This document shows positions 1 to 5,747 of a DNA stretch of 10,680 nt, one piece after another. The stretch lies in NCBI GenBank assembly GCA_964632395.1, contig CAZWES010000029.1, positions 1 to 10,680 of the forward strand, given 5' to 3'. The number at the start of each line of letters is the position of its first letter. Position 1 is the first letter of the stretch. Source of the DNA: CAZWES01 sp964632395 (lineage in GTDB: Bacteria > Patescibacteriota > Gracilibacteria > Peribacterales > Peribacteraceae). The position numbers were made by a program, and so were the translations under genes. The notes under the pieces were generated by a model. It ran no database searches, was not told where the DNA came from, and was given only the letters and a program-made list of their open reading frames with translations.

Positions 1-82
1 ACTTCGCGCTCCGCATCCTTATCGGATGCTCGCGCTCCCGACTTCGCTCTGGCTTCGCCGGGCAGGCCGCTCAGGATGACAC
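1..82. repeat. Repeat-like palindromic segment inside the maf frame
   Basis: This stretch changes abruptly to GC-rich, hairpin-rich sequence. It carries GCATCC/GGATGC (about 13-30) and, on the minus strand, the word TCCTGAGC that also occurs in the repeats at 7068-7110 and 9647-9678. It is open in the maf frame and adds about 28 non-Maf residues before the window edge. Its left boundary is not visible. Confidence 0.6.
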
Positions 83-410
83 ACCTCATCAAACAAATCG
101 CCGAATGCACCGCGGAAGTTTTCCCCGAGTGCAACCTGAGCATCCTCCTCACATCATCTACATCAACAGGTTTTTCCAGCAACTCTCCATCCTCGGAGAC
201 AACTAGCGTATCCACACCAATCACCCAACGATTTGGATATTTTTCTGCAACCTCTTTCGCCTTTGCCGTTGCAAGAAGCTTTGCACGACTGATGGGGTCT
301 TGCTCGGTGACTTGGGATTCATCAAAGTCGCTTGGAATTACCTCGAACGAGATGCCGAGCTTTTCCAGGATTTCACGGCGCTGAGGGCTTTGGGAGGCAA
401 GAATGAGCAT
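1..410 (-). CDS. maf: Maf-family nucleoside triphosphate pyrophosphatase, N-terminal part (runs off left edge)
   Basis: Reading leftward from the ATG at 410, the first 108 residues are a clear Maf protein. They show the signature SQSPQRREIL at residues 6-15, the VIGVDT segment with acidic D67, and EKP (K80) followed by a helix and the LHSGKTSAVHSA strand. Maf/YhdE-type enzymes hydrolyse non-canonical or modified nucleoside triphosphates to monophosphates in the cytoplasm (family knowledge). The start is fixed by an in-frame TAG 12 nt upstream; there is no Shine-Dalgarno, but TAGAAT ends 6 nt before the ATG. From about residue 109 the frame stays open but stops resembling Maf: residues 109-136 are the translation of a palindromic-repeat sequence, placed where Maf proteins have a surface loop after this strand. 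The usual length is about 190-200 residues, so the C-terminal half lies outside the window if the gene is intact. Identity is nearly certain; integrity is unknown. Confidence 0.88.
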   Translation of the reverse strand, partial: MLILASQSPQRREILEKLGISFEVIPSDFDESQVTEQDPISRAKLLATAKAKEVAEKYPNRWVIGVDTLVVSEDGELLEKPVDVDDVRRMLRLHSGKTSAVHSAICLMRCVILSGLPGEARAKSGARASDKDAERE

Positions 411-423
411 GTAGCTATTCTAC

Positions 424-453
424 TTGAAAATAGTTGTACAACCCTCCTATAAT
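424..453 (+). promoter_or_regulatory. Sigma-70-type promoter with a palindrome in the spacer
   Basis: TTGAAA (424-429), 18-nt spacer, TATAAT (448-453). The spacer contains the perfect 10-bp palindrome GTTGTACAAC (433-442), which looks like an operator. It points away from maf and into the 3' end of the BECR-like gene. I see no convincing plus-strand ORF behind it, so it would make either an antisense or a small RNA. The first ten bases, TTGAAAATAG, recur exactly at the toxin-antitoxin promoter (4709-4718). Confidence 0.5.
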
Positions 454-499
454 GTCGTAGTGAGCTTGTGGGCGGTAGCCCCAGACCAGCCGCTTTGTC

Positions 500-528
500 C
501 GAGCAGGTCGGCAAGTTCACTCTGCTCG
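500..528. terminator. Hairpin just downstream of the BECR-like gene
   Basis: Perfect 7-bp inverted repeat CGAGCAG (500-506) / CTGCTCG (522-528) with a 15-nt loop, starting 3 nt after the restored TAA (532-534) of the minus-strand gene. No T-run follows on either strand, so an intrinsic terminator is only possible; it could also be structure in a plus-strand RNA from the 424-453 promoter. Confidence 0.3.
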
Positions 529-531
529 TAT

Positions 532-1013
532 TTAGTCTGTCTCCAGGTCGCCAGTAGATAGATCAGAATATTTTATGCCTTTGTAGTAACGCACCTTCCA
601 ATATGGAATGATTGACCAGAAATGAATATGACCATCGCCAATTTGTCTGAGAACAACTTTTTGCGATCATTGACGACGGCAACAAAACCCCAATACTTCA
701 CAAGTTTGCTCTCCAGAACACGGTGTTTTTTCATCTTCATCATCACAGTTTGATGCTGTTCTAAGTATTCTTGGTAGTATCCCATTTTCTCAATAATAGA
801 TCGGGCGTATTGGAGAAGATGAAAGCGTTTAACTTGATTTTCACTGCTACGTTTCTTCTTGAATAATCTGTCATGATAGATAAGGTGCATGAAGCCATCA
901 GAATTCAGATATACCGTGCCAAGAGCAGGTGACTGCACCTTCTTGTTCTTCTGGAAGTAGTTATGTGCTGCTTCTCGTGCCTTGTCGTACTTATCTTGAT
1001 CAAAACTTGTCAT
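532..1013 (-). CDS. Small BECR-like (RNase-toxin-fold-like) protein, frameshifted
   Basis: The uninterrupted frame from the ATG at 1013 stops at 573 (146 aa), but its last 27 residues are in the wrong frame. After NDRKK (residues 115-119), moving one base back gives VVLRQIGDGHIHFWSIIPYW and then a natural ending GDLETD-TAA at 532, for a 160-aa protein. The break is at an A5 tract (658-662; codons AAA AAG on the minus strand). An N-terminal helix, a GFMHL beta segment, a basic KKKR stretch, a long helix (residues 62-87) and a C-terminal beta-rich part with H, W and R residues recall the barnase-EndoU-colicin-RelE (BECR) fold and a hypothetical family I associate with CPR genomes. That family match is from memory and not proven. 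It lies 19 bp after the S41 protease gene. A one-base indel, an assembly error or programmed -1 frameshifting all fit. Confidence 0.65.
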
Positions 1014-1019
1014 ACAAAA

Positions 1020-1025
1020 ATTATA
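1020..1025 (-). promoter_or_regulatory. -10 element, nearly leaderless start for the BECR-like gene
   Basis: TATAAT on the minus strand ends 6 nt before the ATG at 1013, with no Shine-Dalgarno between. There is no good -35, and the hexamer sits in the 19-bp gap after the protease stop, so the gene may also be cotranscribed with the protease. Confidence 0.35.
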
Positions 1026-1032
1026 AACAGTG

Positions 1033-2859
1033 TTACCTCGCCCTCGCCTTAATCACACCAATAGCACGGAGCAGCGCCTCATCGCGTCCGCCTGTTTGTG
1101 AATCCGGAACTTCTATAGTCGGTGAAACTCCCTTGCCTTCTATTTCGTGCCCATCCGGAGTAAGCCAGCGTGCGACTGTGAGTTTTGCGGCAGGCGGCGT
1201 TTGCCCCGGGCGGGCTGCGAATTCCATTGCTTCCTGCACCGTACCTTTTCCGAATGTCGTTTGACCTATTACTTCGGCGCGTCCGTGATCTTTTAGTGCA
1301 CCAGCTACGATCTCCGAAGCACTCGCAGATCCTTTATTCACAAGAACTACAACTGGAAGAGTGGATGGAATTGAACGCTTACCACCAACCGCACGATGTT
1401 CCTGTGCAGAATCACGGCGCTCGACTTTTACAATCAGATCGCCCTCCTCCAGGAAATGTGACGCGACCAGGATTGCAGCATCAAGCAATCCCCCTGGGTT
1501 GTTTCTCAAATCAAGAACTATTCCCATCGGAGTTGATGCCGTTACATTTTTCACAGTCTCGTTGAACTCATTCATTGCACCACGGCTGAAGTTTGTTAGG
1601 CGGATGATGGAGACTCCATCCTGCTCCGTAACGAACAAGTCTCTGACGATTATCTCGTTGCGTGTGACTGTTATGACCATATTACCACCCGCTCCTTCGC
1701 GCTCGATTGTAAGACGCACTGGCTCGCCCTTTGGACCCCGGATCATATCCACTGCCTCATTCAGGCCCATTTCTACCACCGAGACTCCATCGACTTCGAT
1801 GATACGATCACCCGAGCGAACTCCGGCTCGCATTGCAGGTGAACCCGGAAGCGGGGTTACCACCTCCACTCCCCCATCCGCATGCGCACGAACGTGTGCG
1901 CCAATGCCGGAGAATGAGCGATCGCTTCCCTCAATTTGCTCCTGGAACCGACGGTTTGTTTTAGGCCTCAAAAAGGTTGTGTACGGATCTTCGAGTTCTT
2001 CTAAAAGTTTTTCTGCAAGCGAATATGAAATTTCCTCTTCGTCAATCCTGTCCTGATACAGGAACTTGCCTTTTATAAGTCCCCATACGGTTTCAAGCAG
2101 CTTGCTCTGCGGAAGTTCGCGCTCATTCACCCGCATGCTGGATCCACGATCCACCTTTCCTAACTCAATTTTCACCGTAACTTTGCGCGGGGCTCTGCTT
2201 CCGCGGGTTGTTCTTCCTATCCTTGTACGAGTCTGACGCGGAACTGTAAATCTTGAACGATCCGGCTGGGTACGCACTTCTGCCTCCGGGATAGTGAGTG
2301 GAAGATTAATCCTTACTCTCAGATGCTCCAAAAGAACCCTGAACTCATCCGCTGTAATCACTCTGCTCCAACCGAACGTTCTAGGTGTTAGAGGTTCAAT
2401 CAATCGCCAATTAAGGGCCTGCTTTACAGCTTGTGCCTGTGCCTTGCTCCGAATGTCGGAGAATCTGGTTTCCATTCCCACATTCGATTCGATTTGTGCA
2501 AGCGCAAAAATTACTGTGAGTGCTTCGCCGCGCGTTACAGCAGTGTTCCATTTTGCCTCCCTGCCCCAACTTGTAATTGCCCCCACTCTGCGCGCAACCC
2601 CGATGGCATTCCTGGCTTCGGCTGGAATATTCTCGTATGGCGCAGAGTAAGTCTGTGGAAGCTCGCCGTAGAATACATCAACTGTCTGACGTAAAAATTC
2701 CGCACGGCTAACTCGCAGGCTGTCTCTCCGTGTGATTGCTTGTGCAATTAACACGCTCTCAGTATCAAACTCCACAAGAGTCCTCCCCTGAGCCGCAAAA
2801 GCACTGGGCGCAAAAACAAAAAGCAGGAAACATCCTGCAATAAGTGTGAATCTTTTCAT
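1033..2859 (-). CDS. SLH-domain-bearing S41 carboxyl-terminal processing protease
   Basis: A 608-aa secreted serine protease. A signal peptide (residues 1-22, KRF then a hydrophobic core, A-F-A-A end) is followed by about three S-layer homology-like repeats (about 36-63, 63-121, 133-180; for example FSDIRSKA...VITADEF) and a very basic linker (195-230). The S41 N-terminal region has the hallmark DPYTTF (291-296), then comes a PDZ domain (about 316-388; GIGAHV, GDRIIEVDG) and the S41 core (about 400-590). GSASASE holds the predicted nucleophile S513 and FGKGTVQ the general base K538, 25 residues apart as in E. coli Prc. Family members cut exported proteins near the C terminus; the SLH repeats suggest this one is held in the envelope or S-layer. 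It is longer than typical CtpA (about 400-450 aa) because of the SLH part and linker. The start has an extended -10 eight nt upstream and no Shine-Dalgarno. The S41 assignment is very secure; the substrate is unknown. Confidence 0.95.
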   Translation of the reverse strand: MKRFTLIAGCFLLFVFAPSAFAAQGRTLVEFDTESVLIAQAITRRDSLRVSRAEFLRQTVDVFYGELPQTYSAPYENIPAEARNAIGVARRVGAITSWGREAKWNTAVTRGEALTVIFALAQIESNVGMETRFSDIRSKAQAQAVKQALNWRLIEPLTPRTFGWSRVITADEFRVLLEHLRVRINLPLTIPEAEVRTQPDRSRFTVPRQTRTRIGRTTRGSRAPRKVTVKIELGKVDRGSSMRVNERELPQSKLLETVWGLIKGKFLYQDRIDEEEISYSLAEKLLEELEDPYTTFLRPKTNRRFQEQIEGSDRSFSGIGAHVRAHADGGVEVVTPLPGSPAMRAGVRSGDRIIEVDGVSVVEMGLNEAVDMIRGPKGEPVRLTIEREGAGGNMVITVTRNEIIVRDLFVTEQDGVSIIRLTNFSRGAMNEFNETVKNVTASTPMGIVLDLRNNPGGLLDAAILVASHFLEEGDLIVKVERRDSAQEHRAVGGKRSIPSTLPVVVLVNKGSASASEIVAGALKDHGRAEVIGQTTFGKGTVQEAMEFAARPGQTPPAAKLTVARWLTPDGHEIEGKGVSPTIEVPDSQTGGRDEALLRAIGVIKARAR

Positions 2860-2867
2860 GTGCCTAG

Positions 2868-2876
2868 CTTATACCA
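2868..2876 (-). promoter_or_regulatory. Extended -10 promoter of the S41 protease gene
   Basis: Minus strand TGG-TATAAG, ending 8 nt before the ATG at 2859. A start site 6-7 nt downstream would leave a 5' leader of only one or two bases. No convincing -35 is visible, as expected for extended -10 promoters. Confidence 0.5.
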
Positions 2877-3122
2877 ATCCCTCTTCCAAAAGCCACTAAA
2901 TCCACGTTATTTCTCTCTGAATTCGGCTCCTGTACACCATTCATCAGACAATGGTAGTTTCATGGATGGGCAGAAAAAAGTTGGCCACTTGTGGTTTATG
3001 TAATGTTCATCCATCCTCCCCTGCAAAAAAATTGTAATGGTGATTGAGGAAAAATTGGCCGATTGCCTCGCCAGCTTGCACGTGGTGCTTCGCTACTTTG
3101 GCTCGCGAGTCGTTAAGGGTGA
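2877..3122. other. Intergenic stretch with no supported gene
   Basis: Between the S41 promoter and the plus-strand remnant I see no ORF with protein-like composition. There is a short GCAC-GTG-GTGC hairpin near 3078-3088 and a generally GC-richer, repeat-like stretch from about 3066 to 3122, but no copy of the TCCTGAGC repeat core. Confidence 0.4.
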
Positions 3123-3404
3123 CTAGCACGGGGCTCGTCGTATCCGTGCATCGTTGTTGTACCACAGCGTTTTCGTCCGATTGATCGGTTTCTTGTCATT
3201 CCAACAGAGCGATTTGGTGTCGGGGGAACCTTTATTCTTCAAGAAACAGACGAAGAATATGCACGGTACGTCATTGGAGCAGATGAGATTGAACAACATA
3301 TCCTCGCGCTCATGGGCACGCCGCAGCCGGGTTTACAAACACCTCCTGGCGAAAACGGAAGCCATGCTGCTTTATGTCTCCTTTCTTGTGGAATAGGTAC
3401 ATAA
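3123..3404 (+). pseudogene. Start-less coding-like remnant, unrecognised family
   Basis: A plus-strand frame runs open from just after a TGA (3120-3122) to TAA (3402-3404), 93 codons. It has strongly protein-like composition, including RFRPIDRFLVIPTERFGVGG followed by TFILQETDEEYARYVIGADE and IEQHILALM. No ATG, GTG or TTG occurs in this frame before the ATG at 3312, so as it stands it has no plausible start; a frameshift or 5' deletion would explain that. Its last 90 bases overlap the 3' end of the PrsW gene in convergent orientation, so the extreme C-terminal residues of one of the two are probably not original. I cannot name the family. Confidence 0.4.
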
Positions 3405-4656
3405 GCAGGAAAAACCCGCCAAATACGTAAATTGCGGCCGGAATCAGGACAATTGGCAAGCCGCTCAAAGCTCCGGAAAAGTAAAAGAGATTACCAATTG
3501 TTTGCGGATGGCCGGGGAGAGTTTCTGGAATGCTGACCAGAATATCGAACAGGCTGTGCATCGCCATTGCAGTGACCAATCCTATTATCATTGAAACGTT
3601 TCTGTAAATTTTAATGCGAGAGAGTCCAGTCATTCTGTGAATCAGAAGAACCAGGCGATGCCTCTTACCGCGTGCTCTATCCTCTTCCAGTGCAGGCTTT
3701 GCAAAGAACGCAAGACCATAGAAATATCCTAGTACTCCCGAACATGTGATGTGGACCATGTTGGTTATGATGGAGCGCCCAAACACGCTTGCAAGAAATG
3801 CTCCCCATCGTGGATCGCCGCCTGCAAGATAGCTTTTTATAAATCCCATGAAGTAATTTGGATTAACAATATTCTCTGCAAATGCGAATCCAATAGCAGC
3901 GATAATGGAAAGTTGGATGACGTCATTAACAGATGAGAAATATGATGGATCGCTTTTGCGCACCACCCAGTTCTTGCTCCATTCTTCTATTACTCCAACT
4001 AAAGCAAAGCTGACTATTGTGATTGTGACGCTTGCCGAGACTATTCCGGATTCCCCTGTAAGCATCTGCGCAAACGTTCGCGAGGAACGCATAAAGTTCT
4101 CCGGTGTGATGCGAAACAGGAAGAAGTGCAGCTCATATCCGCCACGGACAATCGCGTCATAAAAAAGAATGGGTGCGGTGCTCAACATCCCCGCAAAGAA
4201 TGTGAGTAGTACTATAGATAGTCTCCTCATGTGTTGTTTGAGGAATAGTACACACCAGATTGAAGCCGGAATCGCAGCGATTATCACAACTAACACTGTT
4301 GCAAGCTGCTCTTGCACAGTTTGGCCTGCCAGCATATCCACTCCAATCCAACCGATGAAGATGCCAAGCACCGCAGCTTTTGCTTTGGAATCCCACGGTC
4401 CAAACAAAAATTTCCAAATGAAAATGATTACAAGAACTGCAAGTGCGATCAGGAATGCATTTCCTCCAATTTCCTCCATCTTCATCGCATCGATAAAGCC
4501 CAAAATTATCCATGAGGAAACCGATCCTGCGATGTATGGGAAGAGGACATGCCTACGCCATCCCCTTTTGAATATGGAGAGAGCTACAATGGGCAGGAGT
4601 AGCGATGCGAAGAGCACTCCTTTAAAGCCGATGAGTGTGAGGAAATTTATGTTCAA
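3310..4656 (-). CDS. PrsW-family intramembrane protease
   Basis: A 448-aa polytopic membrane protein with roughly ten hydrophobic segments (for example 10-30, 41-56, 66-86, 94-110, 120-138, 148-166, 207-222, 357-373, 395-422). The four PrsW-type motifs are present in order: EEWSK (E224, E225), GFAFAEN (E261, N262), HITCSGVLGYFYG (H302) and MAMHSLFD (H367). PrsW proteins are membrane-embedded glutamic-type proteases; in B. subtilis PrsW makes the first cut of an anti-sigma factor (family knowledge). No sigma/anti-sigma pair is visible next to it, so the substrate is open. At 448 aa it is longer than many PrsW proteins, with an extra N-terminal membrane region. The start is TTG, with an extended -10 eight nt upstream and no Shine-Dalgarno. 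The 3' end overlaps a plus-strand remnant, so the last 25-30 residues (after FHKKG) may be non-native. Confidence 0.87.
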   Translation of the reverse strand: MNINFLTLIGFKGVLFASLLLPIVALSIFKRGWRRHVLFPYIAGSVSSWIILGFIDAMKMEEIGGNAFLIALAVLVIIFIWKFLFGPWDSKAKAAVLGIFIGWIGVDMLAGQTVQEQLATVLVVIIAAIPASIWCVLFLKQHMRRLSIVLLTFFAGMLSTAPILFYDAIVRGGYELHFFLFRITPENFMRSSRTFAQMLTGESGIVSASVTITIVSFALVGVIEEWSKNWVVRKSDPSYFSSVNDVIQLSIIAAIGFAFAENIVNPNYFMGFIKSYLAGGDPRWGAFLASVFGRSIITNMVHITCSGVLGYFYGLAFFAKPALEEDRARGKRHRLVLLIHRMTGLSRIKIYRNVSMIIGLVTAMAMHSLFDILVSIPETLPGHPQTIGNLFYFSGALSGLPIVLIPAAIYVFGGFFLLMYLFHKKGDIKQHGFRFRQEVFVNPAAACP

Positions 4657-4664
4657 ATCAGAGT

Positions 4665-4673
4665 ATTATAGCA
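4665..4673 (-). promoter_or_regulatory. Extended -10 promoter of the PrsW gene
   Basis: Minus strand TGC-TATAAT, ending 8 nt before the TTG start at 4656; same geometry as at the S41 gene. Predicts an almost leaderless mRNA. It is divergent from the toxin-antitoxin promoter about 60 bp away. Confidence 0.55.
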
Positions 4674-4708
4674 AAAATCCGCATCTTTTGCCTTTTGGAC
4701 ATGAACTA

Positions 4709-4752
4709 TTGAAAATAGAGTTACAAATGTGTATAATTGTAATATCTGTAAC
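4709..4752 (+). promoter_or_regulatory. Toxin-antitoxin promoter with operator-like inverted repeats
   Basis: TTGAAA (4709-4714), 17-nt spacer, TATAAT (4732-4737). The -10 is enclosed by the inverted repeat TTACAA (4721-4726) / TTGTAA (4737-4742), 10 nt apart. An outer TGTAAC at 4747-4752 also pairs with GTTACA at 4720-4725. This is where a Phd/YefM-type antitoxin, alone or with its toxin, would bind to repress its own operon. The RNA start would fall near 4744, about 18 nt before the ATG. Confidence 0.6.
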
Positions 4753-4761
4753 ACTTCTGCC

Positions 4762-5007
4762 ATGGACATCTTCTCTATCACCGACGCACGCAAAAAACTG
4801 GGAGAGCTGGTTAATATTGTGAAATATCAAAGGAAGATAATCGCTCTTGGCAAACATGGTAGAGCTGACGTATTTATCGTCGCCTGCGACCTAACGAAAG
4901 ATGAGATAACCACGACGGAAATCAATGCATTGTCTAAAAGCTTCCGATTCCTTAAAGAAGAGCCTGATCTCTATTCGGAACATGACCTGAAGAAACGCTA
5001 TGTATGA
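4762..5007 (+). CDS. Phd/YefM-superfamily antitoxin
   Basis: An 81-aa protein beginning MDIFSITDARKKLGELV, the usual Phd/YefM N-terminus that forms the DNA-binding dimer, followed by the beta strands KIIALGKHGRADVFIV. The C-terminal half (residues 45-81, acidic then KKRYV) is the kind of flexible tail that wraps the toxin. An upstream in-frame ATG at 4729 would add 11 residues, but it overlaps the -10 hexamer, so the ATG at 4762 is preferred. No clear Shine-Dalgarno is seen. Its TGA overlaps the toxin ATG by 8 bp, so the two are translationally coupled. It most likely neutralises the adjacent MazF-like protein and represses the operon. Confidence 0.85.
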   Translation: MDIFSITDARKKLGELVNIVKYQRKIIALGKHGRADVFIVACDLTKDEITTTEINALSKSFRFLKEEPDLYSEHDLKKRYV

Positions 5008-5335
5008 ATTCGGATCCATCGTGCTCGTGCCTTTCCCGTTCACAGATCTTTCCTCCTCAAAGGTGCAGCCGGCGCTTATAGTATCGCGCTCCGATCATCC
5101 CGGAGATGATGTAATTGTCTGCTTTATCACATCAAAAGCAAACAATTCCTATCTCCACAAACTCATCCTTGACGCAAGCAATACAACAGGACTTAAAATT
5201 CGCTCTGCCGTCCGGTTCGACAAGATAGCAACCCTAAGCAAAGATGTTATCCTGGGAGAACTTGGAAAAGTTGAGGCGTCGGAACTGAATAAGCACAGTA
5301 AATTATTTTCAGAGGTTTTCGGATTCGCTGCATGA
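5000..5335 (+). CDS. MazF/PemK-like mRNA interferase toxin (possibly active-site variant)
   Basis: A 111-aa protein, the normal size for the family. GSIVLVPFPFTD (residues 5-16) and QPALIVS (23-29) form the first strands of the MazF SH3-like barrel, CFITSK (41-46) supplies the T44/S45 position, and VRFDKIATLSKDVILGELG (71-89) is the usual dimer/core segment. MazF toxins cleave single-stranded mRNA at short sequences (family knowledge). The family normally has Arg-Pro where this protein has Q23-P24; that Arg is an active-site residue in characterised MazF proteins, so this copy may be altered or weakened. Partner gene and 8-bp overlap make the toxin call secure. Its 3' end overlaps a small minus-strand ORF. 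Confidence 0.88.
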   Translation: MYEFGSIVLVPFPFTDLSSSKVQPALIVSRSDHPGDDVIVCFITSKANNSYLHKLILDASNTTGLKIRSAVRFDKIATLSKDVILGELGKVEASELNKHSKLFSEVFGFAA

Positions 5336-5464
5336 TGCTTTCTTTTCCTTGTTCTTCCTGCACTCTGCAAGGGTTTTTTCGCCGCGTTTTACGGCTTCTG
5401 CATATTCCTTTAACACTTTTCTGCCAGCAGCGGTCTTTGGTGGTGGGAGTTTGGTGAATTTCAT
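5309..5464 (-). CDS. Small Lys-rich hypothetical protein (51 aa)
   Basis: Begins MKFTKLPPPKTAAGRKVLKE and continues with an amphipathic, Lys/Glu-rich helix (AEAVKRGEKTLAECRKNKEKK), ending at TGA (5309-5311) inside the toxin gene's 3' end in convergent orientation. The composition is protein-like and there is an extended -10 (TGG-TAGAAT) 13 nt upstream, which supports real expression. The last residues (SCSESENL) fall in the overlap and may be accidental. I do not recognise the family. It is in the same frame as the 23-codon ORF immediately upstream, separated by one TGA and 14 sense codons, so the two could be pieces of one broken gene. Confidence 0.4.
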   Translation of the reverse strand: MKFTKLPPPKTAAGRKVLKEYAEAVKRGEKTLAECRKNKEKKASCSESENL

Positions 5465-5477
5465 AATTGTAATCGCA

Positions 5478-5500
5478 ATTCTACCACAGATTAATTGTGG
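5478..5500 (-). promoter_or_regulatory. Extended -10 promoter with overlapping palindrome
   Basis: Minus strand TGTGGTAGAAT (5478-5488), an exact 11-bp match to the promoter of the gene at 10122. CCACA (5484-5488) and TGTGG (5496-5500) form an inverted repeat that covers the TGn part, a possible operator. Confidence 0.45.
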
Positions 5501-5506
5501 AATTTT

Positions 5507-5578
5507 TCAGGAATCGGCAGGAGTGTAGCCTTTTAAGGTTTTCTTGAGCTCGTCGGCGGCGATGTAGATGGCTGGCAT
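5507..5578 (-). CDS. Very short ORF (23 aa), possible 5' fragment of the downstream small gene
   Basis: ATG at 5578 reads MPAIYIAADELKKTLKGYTP and three further residues to a TGA at 5507. The composition is protein-like and too short to be a normal gene. It is in frame with the 51-aa ORF below, so a TGA mutation in a roughly 90-residue gene, or two separate small ORFs, are both possible. Confidence 0.25.
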   Translation of the reverse strand: MPAIYIAADELKKTLKGYTPADS

Positions 5579-5619
5579 GCAAACAGTGTACTACAGCAAA
5601 TTCTTAGTCTCACAAACAG

Positions 5620-5628
5620 TGATATAAT
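5620..5628 (+). promoter_or_regulatory. Extended -10 promoter upstream of tRNA-His
   Basis: TGA-TATAAT on the plus strand (TATAAT at 5623-5628) with no strong -35. It is the best promoter-like sequence upstream of the tRNA, but 119 bp away, with a tRNA 5' fragment and a repeat element in between. Confidence 0.45.
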
Positions 5629-5637
5629 CATACTAAC

Positions 5638-5651
5638 GGCAAGCGTAGCTC
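5638..5651 (+). repeat. Duplicated 5' end of tRNA-His
   Basis: GGCAAGCGTAGCTC matches the first 14 bases of the tRNA gene at 5748-5761 (GGCGAGCGTAGCTC) at 13 of 14 positions. It begins 10 bp after the extended -10, where a tRNA gene would be expected to start. Confidence 0.55.
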
Positions 5652-5747
5652 CCACCTTCGTCCCACTTCGCCCTTTGTGCTTCGTGGGACTTCGGTAGGG
5701 CTAGGCAAGTCAATTTGTTCCTTTAGGCCACGGTCACTTATTTCTAT
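5652..5747. repeat. Hairpin repeat element between the tRNA fragment and tRNA-His
   Basis: Contains the 7-bp inverted repeat GTCCCAC (5660-5666) / GTGGGAC (5684-5690) around a 17-nt loop, with CTTCG motifs repeated on both sides and TTCGGTAGGGCT following. No ORF. It resembles the intergenic palindromic elements common in CPR genomes (from memory), but I see no second full copy in this window. Confidence 0.45.

Noticed and set aside
443..450. AGGAGGG on the minus strand as a Shine-Dalgarno for maf
   Set aside because: It lies about 33 nt from the ATG, too far, and is largely the complement of the plus-strand TATAAT promoter region.
1361..2056. Long open frame of 231 codons on the plus strand
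   Set aside because: It is antisense to the S41 protease catalytic and PDZ domains, and its composition (Ser/Pro/Ile/Arg-rich) is that of a shadow frame.
4169..4822. 217-codon plus-strand frame
   Set aside because: Antisense to the N-terminal half of the PrsW gene and running on into the toxin-antitoxin promoter and antitoxin 5' end in another frame; no domain-like sequence.
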